64,000 nt of DNA from Chromatiaceae bacterium (lineage in GTDB: Bacteria > Pseudomonadota > Gammaproteobacteria > Chromatiales > Chromatiaceae): the NCBI GenBank assembly GCA_024235255.1, contig JACKMT010000002.1, positions 558,001-622,000 of the forward strand. The letters are read 5' to 3'. How positions within the stretch are numbered: position 1 is the stretch's first letter; every line of letters starts with the position of its first letter. The position numbers were made by a program, and so were the translations under genes. Below the pieces are notes generated by a model. The model made no database searches and had not been told where the DNA came from. It saw nothing but the letters and a program-made list of their open reading frames with translations. Shown one piece after another: positions 27,428 through 35,427 of this stretch.

Positions 27428-27441
27428 TTGATCTGCGTCAA
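27428..27441. promoter_or_regulatory. FNR/CRP-type palindrome upstream of aprB
   Basis: TTGAT-CTGC-GTCAA matches the FNR/ANR consensus (TTGAT-N4-ATCAA) in 9 of 10 positions. On the minus strand a TATTGAT -10-like element lies about 27 bp downstream of the box centre. That places the start near 27395 and the box close to -41, the class II position for FNR activation of aprBA. Confidence 0.45.
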
Positions 27442-27541
27442 ATAATGTTAAACGCTAATATACTTCTGCAGGATTGCCTCTACTGTCGCGGATATTTCCG
27501 GGCTTCCTTGGGCCCGCTCACCTGTAAGAGTGGAGCACACC

Positions 27542-28045
27542 TTAATGTTCGCCCGCGATCCTCTCCAAAGCTTGCATCATTGACTGCACCGTGACCAGGG
27601 CGATTAACTTCTTTTCCCCCTTGTTTACCACCGGAAGCGGCCCCCGGTATTTGATCAGGATCCTTATCGTTTCCAACAATGGTGTGTCGGGGTGCACCGT
27701 TTCGAAGTCGGTATCCGTCACCTCACGCAGTCTGAGCGACAACATCGTATGGAGGTGGTCGCCGGTCCTGAGCTCGGCAGAGGAGCCGATGATGGATGTG
27801 AATTTGATATCCCGGTCGATCAATCCCCTATGCGTGGCAGGGCCCATCCAGTCGGTTTCCCCCGAGAGAGGTAAGAGTTGTGCGAGCAATCTACGGAAAT
27901 GAAAGAATCCCATCAGATTACCCTCATCGTCCAGCACCGGAACCGAACGGATTCCGTGCTCTTTTAAAAGCTTGAGTGCGTCACCGACGGTATCGTCCGG
28001 CGAGGCGGAATAATACTTCATGAACATCGCTGTCGAGCAGGTCAT
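27542..28045 (-). CDS. Tandem CBS-domain protein
   Basis: Two CBS motifs forming one Bateman module. The first is SPDDTVGDALKLLKEHGIRSVPVLDDEGNLMGFFHFRRLL; the second is HPDTPLLETIRILIKYRGPLPVVNKGEKKLIALVTVQSMM. Such modules bind adenine nucleotides and usually regulate a partner enzyme or transporter. Strong ribosome-binding site (GGAGGTG). It starts 50 bp after the NhaD-like gene, so it is likely co-transcribed and may sense AMP/ATP for that transporter or for the AMP-consuming APS reductase next door. Confidence 0.88.
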   Translation of the reverse strand: MTCSTAMFMKYYSASPDDTVGDALKLLKEHGIRSVPVLDDEGNLMGFFHFRRLLAQLLPLSGETDWMGPATHRGLIDRDIKFTSIIGSSAELRTGDHLHTMLSLRLREVTDTDFETVHPDTPLLETIRILIKYRGPLPVVNKGEKKLIALVTVQSMMQALERIAGEH

Positions 28046-28094
28046 CTTCTAAACACCTCCAATATCAAATCGAGAAGCGGGGTCGAGAGGCTTC

Positions 28095-29465
28095 TCAGAA
28101 GCCGACCGGCCTGGCAAAAAAGTCGAAGAAGATGACGAGAAAGAGAGAGCAGACCAGCAGAGTGACCAGCATGGCGGGAGTTCCCTTGCGAAACCACACG
28201 CCCGGCGTGATCGCTAACGCAGGGTTTCCTTCCTTCTCCGCCAACCGTTCTGAGATGGTGACGATAAAGACATTGGCGGTAGAACCGATATGGGTACCAT
28301 TGCCCCCCATGCCCACACCCATGGCGAGACTCCACCACAGTACGGTGACGTTCATCCCCTGCGCTTCCATACTGAGAATAATGGGGATCATAGCTGCGGT
28401 AAATGGGATGTTGTCGATGGCGGCAGAGAGGACGGCCGCCAGCCACAGCAGGACCAGGCTGGCTATCAGTGGATCCCCTTCAACCAACGGGATGATATGT
28501 TGGCCAAGGTAGCTCAGTAGATGGCTGTGCTCAACGCCGCCGATCAAAACGAACAGGGAGAGGAAGAAGAGCAGTAAGGCGTACTCGATCTTCTCCAGCG
28601 CCGGGTCGACCTGAAGGTTGTGCGCGGCATAGAACATGACGACCATGCCACTTGCGGCCACAACCCAGGCTTCCCAATGCAACTGGCGGTGCAGGATGAA
28701 CAGCAGGACCATCAGACCAAGAACGATTAAGGACCTATTCCAGGTCTTGCGATCCGCGAAATCAAATTTGGTGGCAAATTCGACGACCTCCGGTTTAATC
28801 GACAGTGCCTTCCAGAACAGAAATCGTAGCGTGACCAGGATAGCGAACCAGGCGGCGGTTACCGGGGCTATCATGCGCAGGAAGAAGGTATTGAAGTCGA
28901 TATCGGCAGCTGATCCGATCATCAGGTTGGGGGGATCTCCCACCAAGGTGGCGACACCTCCGGTATCCGAGAGCAATGCTGCGGCCATCAGATAAGGGAG
29001 TGGAGAGACACCGAGGACCTGGCAGATGATCAGAATCAGCGGCCCGAAGACGATGACAGTGGTCACATTGTCCAGCAATAGAGAAAATAGCGTGACCGCC
29101 GTACCCAGCAGCACCAGAAGGTAGAACTGCCGACCGCGTGAAATGCGTGCGATCCAGAACGCCAGCGCCTGGAAGCCACCTGTCGGGATCATTATGCCAA
29201 CAATCACCATCATTGCGGCCAATAGAAATATGACGTTCCAATCGATGGCTTCGATGGCTAGTTCGGGATCGTAAAAGCCCAGGAGCTGCCCCAGGAAAAC
29301 CATGGCGCCGGCGCCAAGAACAGCGATTTTGGCACGATGAATGCCATGAATTGCCTCAGTGAATATGCCGCCGAAGGTGGCGGCCAAAATGATCCCTGAG
29401 ACGGCCATCGGGGTATTCATAGTTAGCTCTGCCATTTGGTGAGCGCTTGCTAAATCGGGTTGCAT
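28095..29465 (-). CDS. NhaD/ArsB-type ion transporter, copy 1
   Basis: A polytopic inner-membrane carrier of the ion-transporter superfamily (NhaD Na+/H+ antiporters, ArsB). It has 11-12 helices, and the pore signatures SLLLDNVTTVIVFGPLI and SDTGGVATLVGDPPNLMIGSA are typical of NhaD-like members; a second half repeat contains LSAAIDNIPFTAAMIPI. It is closely similar to the protein at 31125, including the TGGVATLVGDPPNLMIGSAA block, so the two are paralogues. AAGGA precedes the ATG. Na+/H+ exchange is the default prediction. Export of another ion such as sulfate or sulfite is possible given the aprBA neighbour but is unsupported. Confidence 0.88.
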   Translation of the reverse strand: MQPDLASAHQMAELTMNTPMAVSGIILAATFGGIFTEAIHGIHRAKIAVLGAGAMVFLGQLLGFYDPELAIEAIDWNVIFLLAAMMVIVGIMIPTGGFQALAFWIARISRGRQFYLLVLLGTAVTLFSLLLDNVTTVIVFGPLILIICQVLGVSPLPYLMAAALLSDTGGVATLVGDPPNLMIGSAADIDFNTFFLRMIAPVTAAWFAILVTLRFLFWKALSIKPEVVEFATKFDFADRKTWNRSLIVLGLMVLLFILHRQLHWEAWVVAASGMVVMFYAAHNLQVDPALEKIEYALLLFFLSLFVLIGGVEHSHLLSYLGQHIIPLVEGDPLIASLVLLWLAAVLSAAIDNIPFTAAMIPIILSMEAQGMNVTVLWWSLAMGVGMGGNGTHIGSTANVFIVTISERLAEKEGNPALAITPGVWFRKGTPAMLVTLLVCSLFLVIFFDFFARPVGF

Positions 29466-29560
29466 AAGGGTTCCTTTTGCAGAGGGTTATGGAATGGGCT
29501 TTTTCTTGTTCTTTAGTTATCGGGATAGGTACATGTCGATTTTCGCGATCCAGACTTACC

Positions 29561-30319
29561 TCAACCCTTTGGCTTGTTCGAACTTGCCTGCGCTGCGACC
29601 TCATGCAGCACATTACCAGCGATCAATACCCGGTCCGCGGCATTGGAGAGGTGGCGCAGAATCTCACGACGGCGGAATATATCGGCGACGTAGATCAGTG
29701 CTTTCGTGGCCGCTCCATGACGGTCCGCTTTTGCCGAAAGATAGTGACCCATGAATTTATGCTCAAAATGCGCCTCCTTGGCGTCCAGTGCTTCATGAAA
29801 GGATTCGAGGTTGAACAGATCGCTCAACGCATCGCGATAGGTGTCCCCCGCTTCCCGCTCCGCTTTCCGGGTCTCCTCCACACAGTCGTCTACATCGGTT
29901 TTTCCGGCGGCGAGGCGGATATAACCGTTGGCGAGACTTGTAACACCGCTCTTGATCAGCGCACCGAGCTGATCAAGATGTGCGTGCTTCCCGACACGCA
30001 GCATCTCCATTTCCCGAGCCGTTGTCCGGACATAGTGGATAATCTCCACGATGCTGTTGATCGCGGAATGTACCCCTTCGCGCAACGGCGAGTCGGAAAA
30101 TTCCCTGCGAAGAGCATCGAGACTGTTCGATCGCTGCAGTTCCGCCTCTAGCCCGAGTTCGCCAACTTGCTCTGCAGCCTCTCTGCTGCCTTGCGAAAGG
30201 AAAACGGCCAGCGCATCCGTTGCGTGCACCGCCAGATCGCACTGTGAGCCGATCAGTTTGAAAATGTTGTTTGCACCATATGCATCACGGGAAACATCCT
30301 CATTTTTGACTTCTTTCAT
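29561..30319 (-). CDS. PhoU/DUF47-like helical protein, copy 1
   Basis: A 252-residue, all-helical cytoplasmic protein of the PhoU/DUF47 type, which controls or partners Pit-type and other anion transporters. Recognisable features are repeated acidic helices with E/D-x3-D patterns (LEAELQRSNSLDALRREF; KTDVDDCVEETRKAEREAGD; AHFEHKFMGHYLSAKADRHG) and the terminal VADIFRRREILRHLSNAADRVL. AGGAG precedes the ATG. It is the first gene behind the sigma-54-like promoter at 30646 and is followed by the NhaD-like gene. The domain assignment is by pattern, so I am less sure than for the copy at 34241. Confidence 0.75.
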   Translation of the reverse strand: MKEVKNEDVSRDAYGANNIFKLIGSQCDLAVHATDALAVFLSQGSREAAEQVGELGLEAELQRSNSLDALRREFSDSPLREGVHSAINSIVEIIHYVRTTAREMEMLRVGKHAHLDQLGALIKSGVTSLANGYIRLAAGKTDVDDCVEETRKAEREAGDTYRDALSDLFNLESFHEALDAKEAHFEHKFMGHYLSAKADRHGAATKALIYVADIFRRREILRHLSNAADRVLIAGNVLHEVAAQASSNKPKG

Positions 30320-30645
30320 GGTGATCTCCTGCTTTTAATATCTAAAAATTTGTACGCAGCCGTCCCCAGGCGCAGATCCACCGAGACAAAGCGTTTGGTG
30401 GCGATTATTTGTCGATGGCAAATCGACCTGGTTATCGCTATCTAGAGAACGCTGAGTGACGGCAACAGCCTCCTGTGATGAATTACGATCAGCGTAATGA
30501 CCGGAGAATTGAGAGCGATCAGCTCCCGGAACATCCTCCCCGATTAATCCGCGGCAAAAAGCCCCTGACGGGACTATCACGTCTGCCGCAGCAATAAAAA
30601 AACCAAGGAGGTCAGTGATCCCGCTTCAGGTTGACTGGCTTTTTA

Positions 30646-30662
30646 GGTCAAAAAACGTGCCA
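30646..30662 (-). promoter_or_regulatory. Sigma-54-type -24/-12 promoter of the PhoU-NhaD-CBS unit
   Basis: Minus-strand TGGCACGTTTTTTGACC. The GG at -24 and GA at -12 are separated by exactly 10 nt, as sigma-54 requires, but the -12 dinucleotide is GA instead of GC. The duplicate at 35217 keeps the same spacing and the same TTGA. Confidence 0.65.
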
Positions 30663-30737
30663 TTTTTAATATTTAAGAAACATCAACGAAAACAACAGAG
30701 AGGCCAGGAATTGGATGTCATCAGACAGACTTCAGAG

Positions 30738-30755
30738 GTGCAGCTGAATGCGGCT
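30738..30755. promoter_or_regulatory. Degenerate second activator site, copy 1
   Basis: GTGCAGCTGAATGCGGCT is an imperfect version of the palindrome at 30825, 87 bp closer to the promoter. The matching block in the duplicate region is at 35309, 88 bp from its own palindrome. Confidence 0.4.
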
Positions 30756-30824
30756 TTAATCACGGAAAAACAGACAATTACAACTAAATATCATAGTGTT
30801 ATAGTGACAACGAAAATAGCAAAC

Positions 30825-30842
30825 GTGCAGCAAATGCTGCAC
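30825..30842. promoter_or_regulatory. Upstream activator palindrome, copy 1
   Basis: GTGCAGCAAATGCTGCAC has 8-bp arms around AA. It lies 163 bp upstream of the -24 element on the minus strand, a usual distance for an NtrC-type enhancer. The same palindrome occurs upstream of the second transporter unit, immediately beyond the response-regulator gene, which makes that regulator the likely ligand. Confidence 0.65.
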
Positions 30843-31010
30843 CGATGTGGCGGCATCTCATGGGTAGGCAGGACGTAGTCGCTGGTTAAACAACTGGCGG
30901 GGAGTGCGCAGCTGCGCGGCAACACTCCCTCAGTGCAAGGAGGCATGATCGCCTTCGCCAAGCCAGCTTGGCTGAAGATTAACCTGGCACCGCTTGAATA
31001 GCATTAGGAC

Positions 31011-31124
31011 TAAGTCGTCAACGAGATATAAAAACACTTAGACGATCAAAGGGGAAGGCTATCCGTCTACCCTTTGAAAACCCCATGTTATTGTTCCCGC
31101 TGCATGTGGTGAGGCATTTCTGAA
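31011..31124 (-). repeat. Dispersed 3'-end element, copy A (with micro-ORF 31018-31086)
   Basis: It directly follows the stop codon of the NhaD-like gene and aligns with 43705-43828 behind the helicase gene. Shared features on the minus strand are GGGAACA, an ATG, an AAAGGG...CCCCTTTGAT hairpin and GTTTTTATA. The ATG opens a 22-codon frame, MGFSKGRRIAFPFDRLSVF and so on, matching MKFPKGRRVTLPFDF in copy B. It is either a terminator-like hairpin or a tiny gene. Confidence 0.5.
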
Positions 31125-32468
31125 TTAATGTATTGGTGCTGAGAAAAATTCGAAAAACAGCATAAATATGACACTGGAGACGATCAAAGTCACCAGCATC
31201 GCTGGAGTACCTGTTTTAAACCAGACCGCCGGCGTGATTGCCAAAGAAGGGTCCCTCTTATCCTTCGCCAGCCGTTCAGACAAAGTGACGATAAACACGT
31301 TTGCCGTCGAGCCGATATGCGTCCCATTACCGCCCATACCCACACCGACAGCTAATCCCCACCACAACGGCGTCACATTGACACCCTGCTGTTCTAGTCC
31401 CGCAAGGATCGGAATCATGGCTGCGGTAAACGGGATGTTGTCTATCATGGCCGATAAAATTGCCGCGGCCCAAAGCAATACTATGGTAGCCATCATCAAA
31501 TCTTGTTCAATAAACGGCAGGATGAACTGCCCAATAAATTCCAGAAAATGGCTGTGTTCCACACCGCCAACCACAATGAACAGCGATATAAAGAAGATCA
31601 GCAGCGGAATCTCTACGTCTTGCATGGCTTGATCCACTGCAATACGCCGGGCAATGAACAACAGCATGGTTAAGCCAAACGCCGCCACCATCCACGGTTC
31701 CCAACCGAAGCTGTGATGCAGCATAAACAGCACAACCATTACGCCGAGCACGAGCAACGACTGGTACCACAATTTGCGGTCTCTGAATACCAGCCCTGCT
31801 TCATCCACCGCGCCGTGCGATGGCTTTGCAAGATCTCTGCGACATAACCAACGCAGCGCAGCGAGAATGGCAATCCAAGCCGCCAGTACAACACCCCCCA
31901 TGTGGATGAAGAAGGTGTTGAAATCTATATGCGCTGCCGAGCCGATCATCAGATTGGGCGGATCCCCGACCAATGTTGCTACGCCACCAGTATCCGACAG
32001 CAGTGCCGCAGCCATCAGATAAGGAATCGGGCTCACCTCCAGGGATTGTGCAATCAGCACGATCAGGGGACCAAAAATAACCACGGTTGTGACATTATCC
32101 AGCATCAGGGAGATAACCGTGACCGCGGTGCCGAGCAGAGCCATTAATAGAAACTGCTTACCGCCGCTGATGCGCGTCAACCACGCAGCCATAGCCTCAA
32201 AGCCACCTGTAGGCAGAATTATGGCAATAATCGCCATCATGCAGCCGAGCAGCAGCACGACATTCCAGTCCACCGCGCGGATGGCCAGCATTGGAGAGTA
32301 GAAGCCGTAGTACTGGCCGGCGAGCATCATCATGCCGGCGCCGAGCATGGCAAACTTGGCGCGTTCGAATCCATGCACATGCTCCGTGAAAATACCGATA
32401 AATGTAATGGCAAGAATAGTACCGGACACCATCATCTCCTCGGTGAAAACAAGCGGTTCCATGTTCAT
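31125..32468 (-). CDS. NhaD/ArsB-type ion transporter, copy 2
   Basis: An inner-membrane carrier of 447 residues, paralogue of the protein at 28095. Signature blocks are SLMLDNVTTVVIFGPLI, SDTGGVATLVGDPPNLMIGSA and LSAMIDNIPFTAAMIPI, with 11-12 predicted helices. AGGAGAG precedes the ATG. It follows the PiT gene by 190 bp on the same strand and probably ends the PhoU-PiT-NhaD unit. A Na+/H+ antiporter is the most economical prediction; pairing with a PiT carrier, which is usually H+- or Na+-coupled, fits ion balance. Confidence 0.88.
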   Translation of the reverse strand: MNMEPLVFTEEMMVSGTILAITFIGIFTEHVHGFERAKFAMLGAGMMMLAGQYYGFYSPMLAIRAVDWNVVLLLGCMMAIIAIILPTGGFEAMAAWLTRISGGKQFLLMALLGTAVTVISLMLDNVTTVVIFGPLIVLIAQSLEVSPIPYLMAAALLSDTGGVATLVGDPPNLMIGSAAHIDFNTFFIHMGGVVLAAWIAILAALRWLCRRDLAKPSHGAVDEAGLVFRDRKLWYQSLLVLGVMVVLFMLHHSFGWEPWMVAAFGLTMLLFIARRIAVDQAMQDVEIPLLIFFISLFIVVGGVEHSHFLEFIGQFILPFIEQDLMMATIVLLWAAAILSAMIDNIPFTAAMIPILAGLEQQGVNVTPLWWGLAVGVGMGGNGTHIGSTANVFIVTLSERLAKDKRDPSLAITPAVWFKTGTPAMLVTLIVSSVIFMLFFEFFSAPIH

Positions 32469-32658
32469 TACTCTCTCCTGGAGGGGGTGCCAGCATATGT
32501 CAGAATAATCTGCTGGAACACAATAGTGTGGTTGGGAAAATTATTGCAGCACAAGTGTTACAATCTTGCTTAATTGACAAGGGCATCCATGCCCTCGTTA
32601 CATACTGCGATGGATTACTATCTGGGCTGATTGTGGAATTCAACCGGAAAGCTGTCGC

Positions 32659-34164
32659 TCATTGATTTATGGCACCGCTATTTTCCAGGTGAAGCAACTC
32701 GTAAACGTATTTCAACTGCTCATCGAGATGCTTGTTGAAGGGTTTGTTGAGTTTGTTCTTCTCCCGTTTCTTCCACTCCATGCTGCTGCCGGACAAGGCG
32801 TCATACAGTTGCCAGGTGTGATCGTATGTGAGGCCCGAAAGCGCCTGCACACCCCGAATTTGCTCGTCCGAAAGGTAACCGGCCTCAATCTCCTTAATCT
32901 TGCCGGGATCGACGCGCAGCCGATATATCTCCGCCGCATCCAGTATTTTCTCTTCCAACTCACCGGTAAGTTTAGGTTTAATCTCCAGGATGGCATCACG
33001 GAAATGGGTACCACCAACTATCTCCCGGTCCCTGACCGGTTCCAGTTCCGCAACGGCAATGCCGGACTTTTCCAGCTGCTCCAGCACCGGCCCGCTGAGC
33101 ACGTAACGCACCTCATGATAAACCACCTGATTGAACACATTCTGCAGAATAAAGAGCATGACGAAACAGACGACCGAGGCAATGATAGGCGTGGTAATCC
33201 AGCCCGATGCAATATTACCGAGCACCCGCCACTTTATTCCCTTGCCGCCCTTAAGCAGGCCGATGCCGATCACTGCGCCGACCACCGCCTGCGAACTCGA
33301 CACCGGAATCAGCGGGATGGTAGGCAGGCCGCTGCTGACCAGAAAATGCTCCAGCTCGATGGACGAGAAAAGAAAGAGCACGATCGAATGAGCAATGACC
33401 ACCACCCAGGCACCCACGGGTGTGAGCGGCAGGATACCGTCGCCAACCGTCATCATGACCCGCTTGGAGTAGGTGAAGACGCCAACGCCAATGGCGATGG
33501 CCCCCAGTAGAAACAGCTGCTGTATCGCCGAAATGGTAAACAGGTCGCCGATGCTGAAATCGGAGAATGGATGGGAAGAGATGAATACCCCCATGACGTT
33601 GCCAATGTTGTTTGCGCCAAGACTGTAGGAGCCAAATGCGCCGGCGATAATCAACCCCAGACGGGTATACCCATCCAGACGCAGCAGGTGAATCCTGGAG
33701 CGGTTCAGTATCAGTACTACCGCCTTGTAGATCAGCGCCCCGAAAATCGCCCCCAGTATCGGGCAGGCGACCCAGGTGGCGAAAATCTTGGTCAAAGCAG
33801 TGGTGTCCGTAATGGAGCCGCTGAACAGGTTCCAGCCGATGATCGCCCCGACGATCGCCTGGGTGGTAGAAACGGGAAGCCCCGCCTTGGTCATCCAGTA
33901 GACCGTCAGCGCCGCAGAAAACGCCGCCATAAACGCGCCGGGAAGGGCATTGAGTTTGCCCAATGCCCCCAAACCATGCGCCGCGCCGGCGCCGCTGATG
34001 ACCGCGCCCAGAATAAGACACACTGTGCAGATAATCGCCGCGGTGGTGAACTGGATCATGCGGCTTGCCACCGCGGTGCCGAATACATTGGCGGCATCGT
34101 TGGCACCGAGCGACCAACCCAGAAACAGCCCGCTGGTCAAAAATATTAAAACCGTAATTTCCAT
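32659..34164 (-). CDS. PiT-family anion permease (inorganic phosphate or sulfate)
   Basis: A 501-residue carrier of the inorganic phosphate transporter (PiT) family. Both inverted-repeat signatures are present: GWSLGANDAANVFGTAV near residue 15 and YSLGANNIGNVMGVFISS in the second half. PVSTTQAIVGAIIGWN and PVSSSQAVVGAVIGIG are the paired pore motifs. A cytoplasmic C-terminal tail of about 130 residues (from EVRYVLSGPVLEQLEKSG) is longer than usual. The start is the ATG of MEITVLIFLTSG; the frame is open for 90 more codons upstream but these overlap the intergenic region and PhoU gene. Some PiT members (CysP) carry sulfate, relevant beside aprBA. Confidence 0.9.
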   Translation of the reverse strand: MEITVLIFLTSGLFLGWSLGANDAANVFGTAVASRMIQFTTAAIICTVCLILGAVISGAGAAHGLGALGKLNALPGAFMAAFSAALTVYWMTKAGLPVSTTQAIVGAIIGWNLFSGSITDTTALTKIFATWVACPILGAIFGALIYKAVVLILNRSRIHLLRLDGYTRLGLIIAGAFGSYSLGANNIGNVMGVFISSHPFSDFSIGDLFTISAIQQLFLLGAIAIGVGVFTYSKRVMMTVGDGILPLTPVGAWVVVIAHSIVLFLFSSIELEHFLVSSGLPTIPLIPVSSSQAVVGAVIGIGLLKGGKGIKWRVLGNIASGWITTPIIASVVCFVMLFILQNVFNQVVYHEVRYVLSGPVLEQLEKSGIAVAELEPVRDREIVGGTHFRDAILEIKPKLTGELEEKILDAAEIYRLRVDPGKIKEIEAGYLSDEQIRGVQALSGLTYDHTWQLYDALSGSSMEWKKREKNKLNKPFNKHLDEQLKYVYELLHLENSGAINQ

Positions 34165-34240
34165 AGCAATCGTTTCTCTGAGTTTATCGAATGTTTTATC
34201 GCGTACCCTGCTTAGGGTCACGCAGCTACCCAACTCATGC

Positions 34241-34906
34241 TCAAAGAGAACGTTTGATTGTGTAGATGGCCAGCCAGTCGCCGACATCCTCAGCCTCGTC
34301 CGCGAGGCGGTCCAACTTGTCCACGAAATAGCGCAAATGCAATTTGTTTTCCAATTTGAGATCGGAAGCGAAGATGTTCCGCTTGAGGCGGGTGGCAATC
34401 TGGTCACACTCCTCCTCATGGAACGACACTTTCCCAAGGTGATCGCGCACAGCAGTAATATTGCGGAAGAACGCCCGGGAAGCGAGTACTGTCGACTCGA
34501 CCGATTTCACAGCAGTCGATGCGAGCAGTTTGAAATCGCCCTTAAACGTATCGCCGATTGCCGGTTTCTCGACGGTAATGGCCAGGAATATGTCTTCAGC
34601 CAGTCCCAGCAGGTAATTGGTATCTTCCAGAAGGCTCAAAACGTCGCCCCTGGAATCAGGTATCAGCATATCGGTATATAGATGGCCCTCGATCTCGCGG
34701 CGCAACCGGTTTCCTTCCACCTCAAGATCCCGTATCTGGTGTACGGAATCGTCGCATCTGCCTTCTTCAGCTCCGTTAAGATAGATATCGAAGCCCGATT
34801 CAAACTTCATTGCGCCATTGGAGATACAATCCATCAGGCTATCTATCATGATTTCGATTTTCTTTGTTTTCCCGAAGAGAGCCAGGTTCTCAACTTTCAA
34901 ATTCAT
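34241..34906 (-). CDS. DUF47/PhoU-like regulator of the PiT carrier
   Basis: A 221-residue helical protein of the TIGR00153/DUF47 family, normally encoded directly before a PiT transporter and thought to regulate it. Visible are LFGKTKKIEIMIDSLMDC at the start, metal-binding acidic repeats in VHQIRDLEVEGNRLRREIE and VSFHEEECDQIATRLKRNIF, and a final KLDRLADEAEDVGDWL, the second E/D-x3-D cluster. It is the first gene behind the sigma-54-like promoter at 35217 and sits 77 bp before the PiT gene. Confidence 0.87.
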   Translation of the reverse strand: MNLKVENLALFGKTKKIEIMIDSLMDCISNGAMKFESGFDIYLNGAEEGRCDDSVHQIRDLEVEGNRLRREIEGHLYTDMLIPDSRGDVLSLLEDTNYLLGLAEDIFLAITVEKPAIGDTFKGDFKLLASTAVKSVESTVLASRAFFRNITAVRDHLGKVSFHEEECDQIATRLKRNIFASDLKLENKLHLRYFVDKLDRLADEAEDVGDWLAIYTIKRSL

Positions 34907-35216
34907 ATGTTAATTCTCGCTAGTTGGTAGTTAGGAAATGGGGACCGCTGGTCGGCACAGAACGTTGATTAATCAGATCTTCGCGTTGCGCGCCAATCTT
35001 TCAACATCCTTCCAGGCTGGCTTTTTCCGCAAAGTAGCCTCTGCGCCCCAACAGGGTGCTGTTCTAATTTCAGTAACCGGGGAGTTGAAGCTGACCCGCT
35101 CCTTGGGAGCGCTTCCCGCTGATCCACGGAAAAAACCCTGACGGGACTCTCACGCCCGCCGCAGTAATTAATACCGGGGAAACCAGTGACCTTGCTCCAG
35201 ATGACTGCCTTTTTTA

Positions 35217-35232
35217 GTCAAAAGGCATGCCA
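35217..35232 (-). promoter_or_regulatory. Sigma-54-type -24/-12 promoter of the DUF47-PiT-NhaD unit
   Basis: Minus-strand TGGCATGCCTTTTGAC. GG and GA are 10 nt apart. It is the paralogue of the element at 30646 and has the same GA at -12. The enhancer palindrome starts 165 bp upstream. Confidence 0.65.
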
Positions 35233-35308
35233 TTTGTTTGAATAAAAAAAACGATAATAAAAACAGGAGGAAGATCAGAAGCCGAACGTCGTTATATAGG
35301 CTGCTGGG

Positions 35309-35326
35309 GTGCAGCCAAATGTAGCT
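35309..35326. promoter_or_regulatory. Degenerate second activator site, copy 2
   Basis: GTGCAGCCAAATGTAGCT is an imperfect form of the adjacent palindrome, in the same relative place as the site at 30738. It is followed in both copies by TTAATCACG. Confidence 0.4.
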
Positions 35327-35396
35327 TTAATCACGTCTAAGTTGATAATTACTACTAATTGTCGTGAGCTTATATTTACAATCAAAATAGGAGAAA

Positions 35397-35412
35397 TGCA
35401 GCAAATGCTGCA
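35397..35412. promoter_or_regulatory. Upstream activator palindrome, copy 2
   Basis: TGCAGCA-AA-TGCTGCA followed by CCGAT, identical to the core of the site at 30825. It lies 16 bp beyond the stop codon of the sigma-54 response-regulator gene. Confidence 0.65.
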
Positions 35413-35427
35413 CCGATACGTTTGTAT

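Larger units (their letters stand above)
30320..31010. other. Regulatory intergenic region, duplicate of 35060-35420
   Basis: No gene recognised. The segment of about 30500-30850 aligns with about 35060-35420. Shared blocks, in order, are a CTGACGGGACT hairpin block, an AGTGA...CTCCAG/TTCAGG block, the sigma-54-like element, a GTGCAGC...GCTTTAATCACG block and the palindrome with GCACCGAT. The predicted transcript has an untranslated leader of about 315 nt. The stretch 30860-31010 shows only short inverted repeats. Confidence 0.7.
34907..35427. other. Regulatory intergenic region, duplicate of 30500-30850
   Basis: Lies between the DUF47 gene and the response-regulator gene. No coding frame is recognised. 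It carries the second copy of the promoter/enhancer block and a predicted untranslated leader of about 300 nt. On the minus strand the leader includes GCGGGCGTGAGAGTCCCGT, then CAGGG and TTTTTT, also present in modified form in the other copy. Confidence 0.7.

Noticed and set aside
30401..30515. TTACG-ATCAG-CGTAA palindrome as a further operator near 30482
   Set aside because: It has no counterpart in the duplicated region at 35 kb and lies inside the predicted leader, so it is probably chance.
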